DNA of 7,441 bases from CAZOWW01 sp964583765 (lineage in GTDB: Bacteria; Actinomycetota; Actinomycetes; Actinomycetales; Kineosporiaceae): assembly GCA_964583765.1 (NCBI GenBank), contig CAZOWW010000194.1, positions 1 to 7,441 on the forward strand. Reading direction: 5' to 3'. The position numbers were made by a program, and so were the translations under genes. The notes under the pieces are model-generated. The model was given only the letters and a program-made list of their open reading frames with translations. It searched no databases and had not been told where the DNA came from. Below are positions 5,603-7,441 of this stretch, piece after piece (the stretch's first letter is position 1; each line of letters starts with the position of its first letter).

Positions 5603-6286
5603 GTGAGCTCGTCGAAGTCGAGAGCGCGTCTGGTGGGAGGGCTGTTCGTGCTGGCGTCGGCCACCGCGATCGCCGGCGGTGGGCTCCTGCTACCGATCCG
5701 GGAGCGTCGGTTCCTCGACGCCGGCGGCACGAGGGCCCTGCTCGGCACCGGGGCCGTCCTCGAGCTGGCGCTGGCCGCCGCCGTGGTCGCCATCGCGACT
5801 CTGCTGTATCCGGTGCTCCGCCGGGCCAGCGAGTCCTTGGCGATCCTGTACGTCGCCGTCCGGACCCTCGAAGGCATCCTGGTCCTGGCCGCCACCGGCT
5901 GCGCCCTGATCATGATCTCCGCGGTCGGCACGGGCGCGACGAGCGGGGTCGGTGAGGTCTTGCTCTCCGGCCGGGACTGGGCCCTTCGCCTGGGCACGCT
6001 GATCGTGTTCGGCGCGGGTGCCGTCGTGCTCAATGCGGTGCTTCGTCGGGCCCGCCTGGTGCCGTCCTGGCTGGCGTGGTGGGGACTGGTCGGCGGGGCC
6101 CTGGCGGTGGTGCGCGGGGTGTTCGAGCTGTACGGCGTGAGCCTGCCCCTGGCGGTCCAGGTCGTCCTGACCGCGCCGATCGCCGTCGAGGAGATGGTCT
6201 TCGCGGGGTGGCTCATCGCCAAGGGCCTCGCGGACGGGGTCCCCGCGCCTCGCGAGGTCGGCGTTCCCGAGATGTCCCCGTCATGA
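5603..6286 (+). CDS. DUF4386-like integral membrane protein (first copy)
   Basis: This 227-residue protein has about six TM helices (near 10-30, 46-70, 79-106, 128-147, 155-176 and 181-208) and little soluble mass. Features matching my memory of DUF4386 are RTLEGILVL at 87-95 (conserved Arg/Glu in a helix), RLVPSWLAWWGLVGG at 151-165, and the C-terminal IAVEEMVFAGWLIAKG. The family has no established biochemical function. The GTG start at 5603 has GGAGG eight bases upstream; an in-frame GTG at 5594 is the alternative. The gene is divergent from the histidine kinase and precedes a second DUF4386-like gene, probably in one transcript. Control by the neighbouring two-component system is inferred from position alone. 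Its TGA (6284-6286) is in the same frame as the remnant that follows. Confidence 0.85.
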   Translation: MSSSKSRARLVGGLFVLASATAIAGGGLLLPIRERRFLDAGGTRALLGTGAVLELALAAAVVAIATLLYPVLRRASESLAILYVAVRTLEGILVLAATGCALIMISAVGTGATSGVGEVLLSGRDWALRLGTLIVFGAGAVVLNAVLRRARLVPSWLAWWGLVGGALAVVRGVFELYGVSLPLAVQVVLTAPIAVEEMVFAGWLIAKGLADGVPAPREVGVPEMSPS

Positions 6287-6328
6287 GGGAGCCCGCGGGC
6301 ACGACCGCCGGGAGGCCCGGGCGCCACA

Positions 6329-6421
6329 CCCACGCTGCACTACCTCTTCTTCAGTGCCGTCGAGATCGGTGGCGCGCTGGCCATCGCCCGGCACGCGTGG
6401 ACCTGGGGGTTCCCGGAGTGA
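6329..6421 (+). pseudogene. Remnant: C-terminal end of a small membrane protein (DUF6326-like)
   Basis: Between the two DUF4386 genes, one frame reads PTLHYLFFSAVEIGGALA and then IARHAWTWGFPE, ending at TGA 6419-6421. Nearly every third base is G or C, as in real genes here. The hydrophobic helix followed by an AWxW end resembles, from memory, the last TM helix of DUF6326 proteins (pattern TLYYLFF..IE...IV.YAW.W). No ATG, GTG or TTG exists in this frame after the DUF4386 stop at 6286. The segment from 6287 to 6328 is Pro/Gly/Arg-rich and not family-like. I infer that deletion removed the first three quarters of the gene and fused its tail to the end of the upstream gene. Its stop overlaps the GTG start of the next gene, a relic of coupled translation. 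Confidence 0.45.
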
Positions 6422-7170
6422 ACGGCGAGACCACGATGTCGCGGAACCCGGACCCCCTCCCCCGACCCTTGGCGCCTCGGTACCTGGGCGCTGCCTTCCT
6501 CACGGTCGTCCTGACCAGCTTGGTCAGCGGCGCGGCAACAGATTCGGCCACCGGCTCCGGGACGGTCGACCAGCAGGTGACGAGGGCGGGGCACCACGCC
6601 GGCCTCCTCCACCTGGCCTGTCTGGTGGGGCTGCTCAACGCCGTCGGGATCCTCGTCCTCGCCACGCTCCTCCACCGCGTGCTGGCCGTCCGGGGAAGGA
6701 TCATGGCGTTCGTCGGGCTGCTCTGCTGGGCCGGTGAGTCGTTCTTCTACGCGCTGAACCAGATCGCCACGAACGGGCTCGCCCGGCTCGCCTCGGGCCT
6801 CCGGGACGCCGACGGGACGGGTGGTGCCGGCGCCTCCCCCGACCTTTCCCTCGCCCGGTTCCTCCTCACCGACGTCCACCGGTACTGCGGCACGATCCTG
6901 ATGTTCTTCTACTGCGCCGGGGGGATCCTGTTCTACTACCTCTTCTTCACCTCGCGGTTCCTCCCGCGCTGGATCTCCGGCTACGGCCTCGTCGCCGCGA
7001 GCATCGGCCTGGTCGGTGCCTGCGTCGAGCTGCTCGGTCACCCGCTGGGCCTGATCCCCTACCTGGCCATCGGCCCGTTCGAGATCATCATCGGGGTCCG
7101 CCTCCTCGCCCGCGGTATCCGGAGCACCGCGACCGTCCCGCAACCCACCGGCTGCGCAGGCGCGGGGTGA
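6418..7170 (+). CDS. DUF4386-like integral membrane protein (second copy)
   Basis: This is a 250-residue protein if started at GTG 6418, which overlaps the TGA of the preceding remnant and has GGGGG eight bases upstream. ATG 6436 is an equally possible start giving 244 residues. TM helices are near 21-40, 62-86, 95-115, 155-178, 185-206 and 211-233. A polar loop at about 116-146 (LRDADGTGGAGASPD) separates helices 3 and 4. Family-like landmarks are MFFYCAGGILFYYLFFTSRFLPRWISGYGL (by position, about 162-191) and GPFEIIIGVRLLARG at 219-233, the usual C-terminal pattern of DUF4386. It is clearly diverged from the first copy rather than a recent duplicate. Function is unknown. It is probably co-transcribed with the gene at 5603. 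Confidence 0.8.
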   Translation: MNGETTMSRNPDPLPRPLAPRYLGAAFLTVVLTSLVSGAATDSATGSGTVDQQVTRAGHHAGLLHLACLVGLLNAVGILVLATLLHRVLAVRGRIMAFVGLLCWAGESFFYALNQIATNGLARLASGLRDADGTGGAGASPDLSLARFLLTDVHRYCGTILMFFYCAGGILFYYLFFTSRFLPRWISGYGLVAASIGLVGACVELLGHPLGLIPYLAIGPFEIIIGVRLLARGIRSTATVPQPTGCAGAG

Positions 7171-7441
7171 CACCCGGAGCCGGGCGGGCCGACGCCTGCA
7201 CCGCAGCGCACGGGAAGCGGCAGTGAGGCACCACGGTCAGCACCGCGGCATCGATCAGAGGCACGGCACGCGGGGACGGCGGAGTATCGCGGAAGGCGGG
7301 GAGCAATCCAGGTGGGTTCGCGCATAGGATGCAGGCAAGCGCTTTCCCGAGCCGAGCCCTTCGTCCCGCTTGTCCGTTCCGCGTCCCGTCTAGCCCCGTC
7401 CTTCGCACGTGGGATTGAGCGGTGAGGGCCATCGGGGTTGG
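7171..7441. other. Intergenic region after the DUF4386 operon, no gene supported
   Basis: These 271 bp carry no frame with family resemblance. No hairpin with a T-run was found after the stop at 7170. The only distinct element is the LacI-type palindrome at 7334-7347. It suggests that this is the promoter region of a sugar-regulated gene lying beyond the right edge. Confidence 0.5.
7334..7347. promoter_or_regulatory. LacI-family-type operator GGCAAGCGCTTTCC (13/14 match to the site at 1931)
   Basis: This is identical to the perfect palindrome in the xylanase control region except for one base (T for G at the twelfth position). It shares the preceding GGCAAGCGCTT block exactly. It lies about 95 bp from the right edge in a non-coding segment. 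A common repressor controlling the xylanase and a neighbouring carbohydrate gene is the simplest reading. Confidence 0.5.

Noticed and set aside
6283..6417. Extending the second DUF4386 gene upstream to ATG 6283, which overlaps the first gene's stop
   Set aside because: The extra residues are polar and Arg-rich, while another frame of the same DNA encodes the membrane-helix remnant. GTG 6418 or ATG 6436 fits better.
7173..7184. CCCGG-AG-CCGGG hairpin after the DUF4386 operon
   Set aside because: The loop is too short for the full stem and no T-run follows, so I do not call it a terminator.
7088..7432. 114-codon minus-strand open frame at the right end
   Set aside because: It overlaps the end of the DUF4386 gene, has no recognisable domain and would run through the LacI-type palindrome. 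It is probably a GC-driven shadow.

Overview
The window is about 70% G+C. Its coding regions have almost all G or C at third codon positions, and it contains an actinobacterial-type secreted GH10 xylanase, a short ECF sigma factor and a DesK/NarL-style two-component system. This points to a high-GC, plant-polymer-degrading actinomycete; the sequence does not fix the genus.

Layout. (1) 1-1650, minus strand: a large secreted multidomain xylanase (signal peptide, GH10, polythreonine linker, CBM2, second polythreonine linker) that runs off the left edge, so its C-terminus is missing. (2) 1651-2160: a 510-bp divergent control region. It holds a good sigma70-type promoter for the xylanase (TTGACG, 17 bp, GATACT), a perfect 12-bp palindrome at the predicted transcription start, a GC-rich leader hairpin, a perfect 14-bp LacI-type palindrome (GGCAAGCGCTTGCC) and a tandem repeat nearer the sigma gene. 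(3) 2161-3371, plus strand: a SigE-family ECF sigma factor overlapping a one-TM protein that is probably its membrane partner or anti-sigma factor; a hairpin follows. (4) 3534-5356, minus strand: a NarL/LuxR response regulator and its membrane histidine kinase, kinase first, overlapping by 4 nt. (5) 5603-7170, plus strand and divergent from the kinase: two DUF4386-like integral membrane proteins, with a coding remnant between them that resembles the C-terminus of a DUF6326-type membrane protein. (6) 7171-7441: no gene supported, but a second copy (13/14 bases) of the LacI-type palindrome.

How the parts may work together. The xylanase would attack xylan outside the cell while anchored to crystalline polysaccharide by its CBM2. 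The two matching LacI-type sites suggest that it and an unseen gene beyond the right edge share one sugar-responsive repressor. The sigma/membrane-protein pair and the two-component system are separate envelope-signalling cassettes. The DUF4386 genes are the natural candidate targets of the adjacent two-component system. I saw no mobile element, RNA gene or CRISPR array. The less ordinary items are the paired operators, the palindrome-rich xylanase leader, the zinc-motif-free sigma partner and the gene remnant inside the DUF4386 operon.
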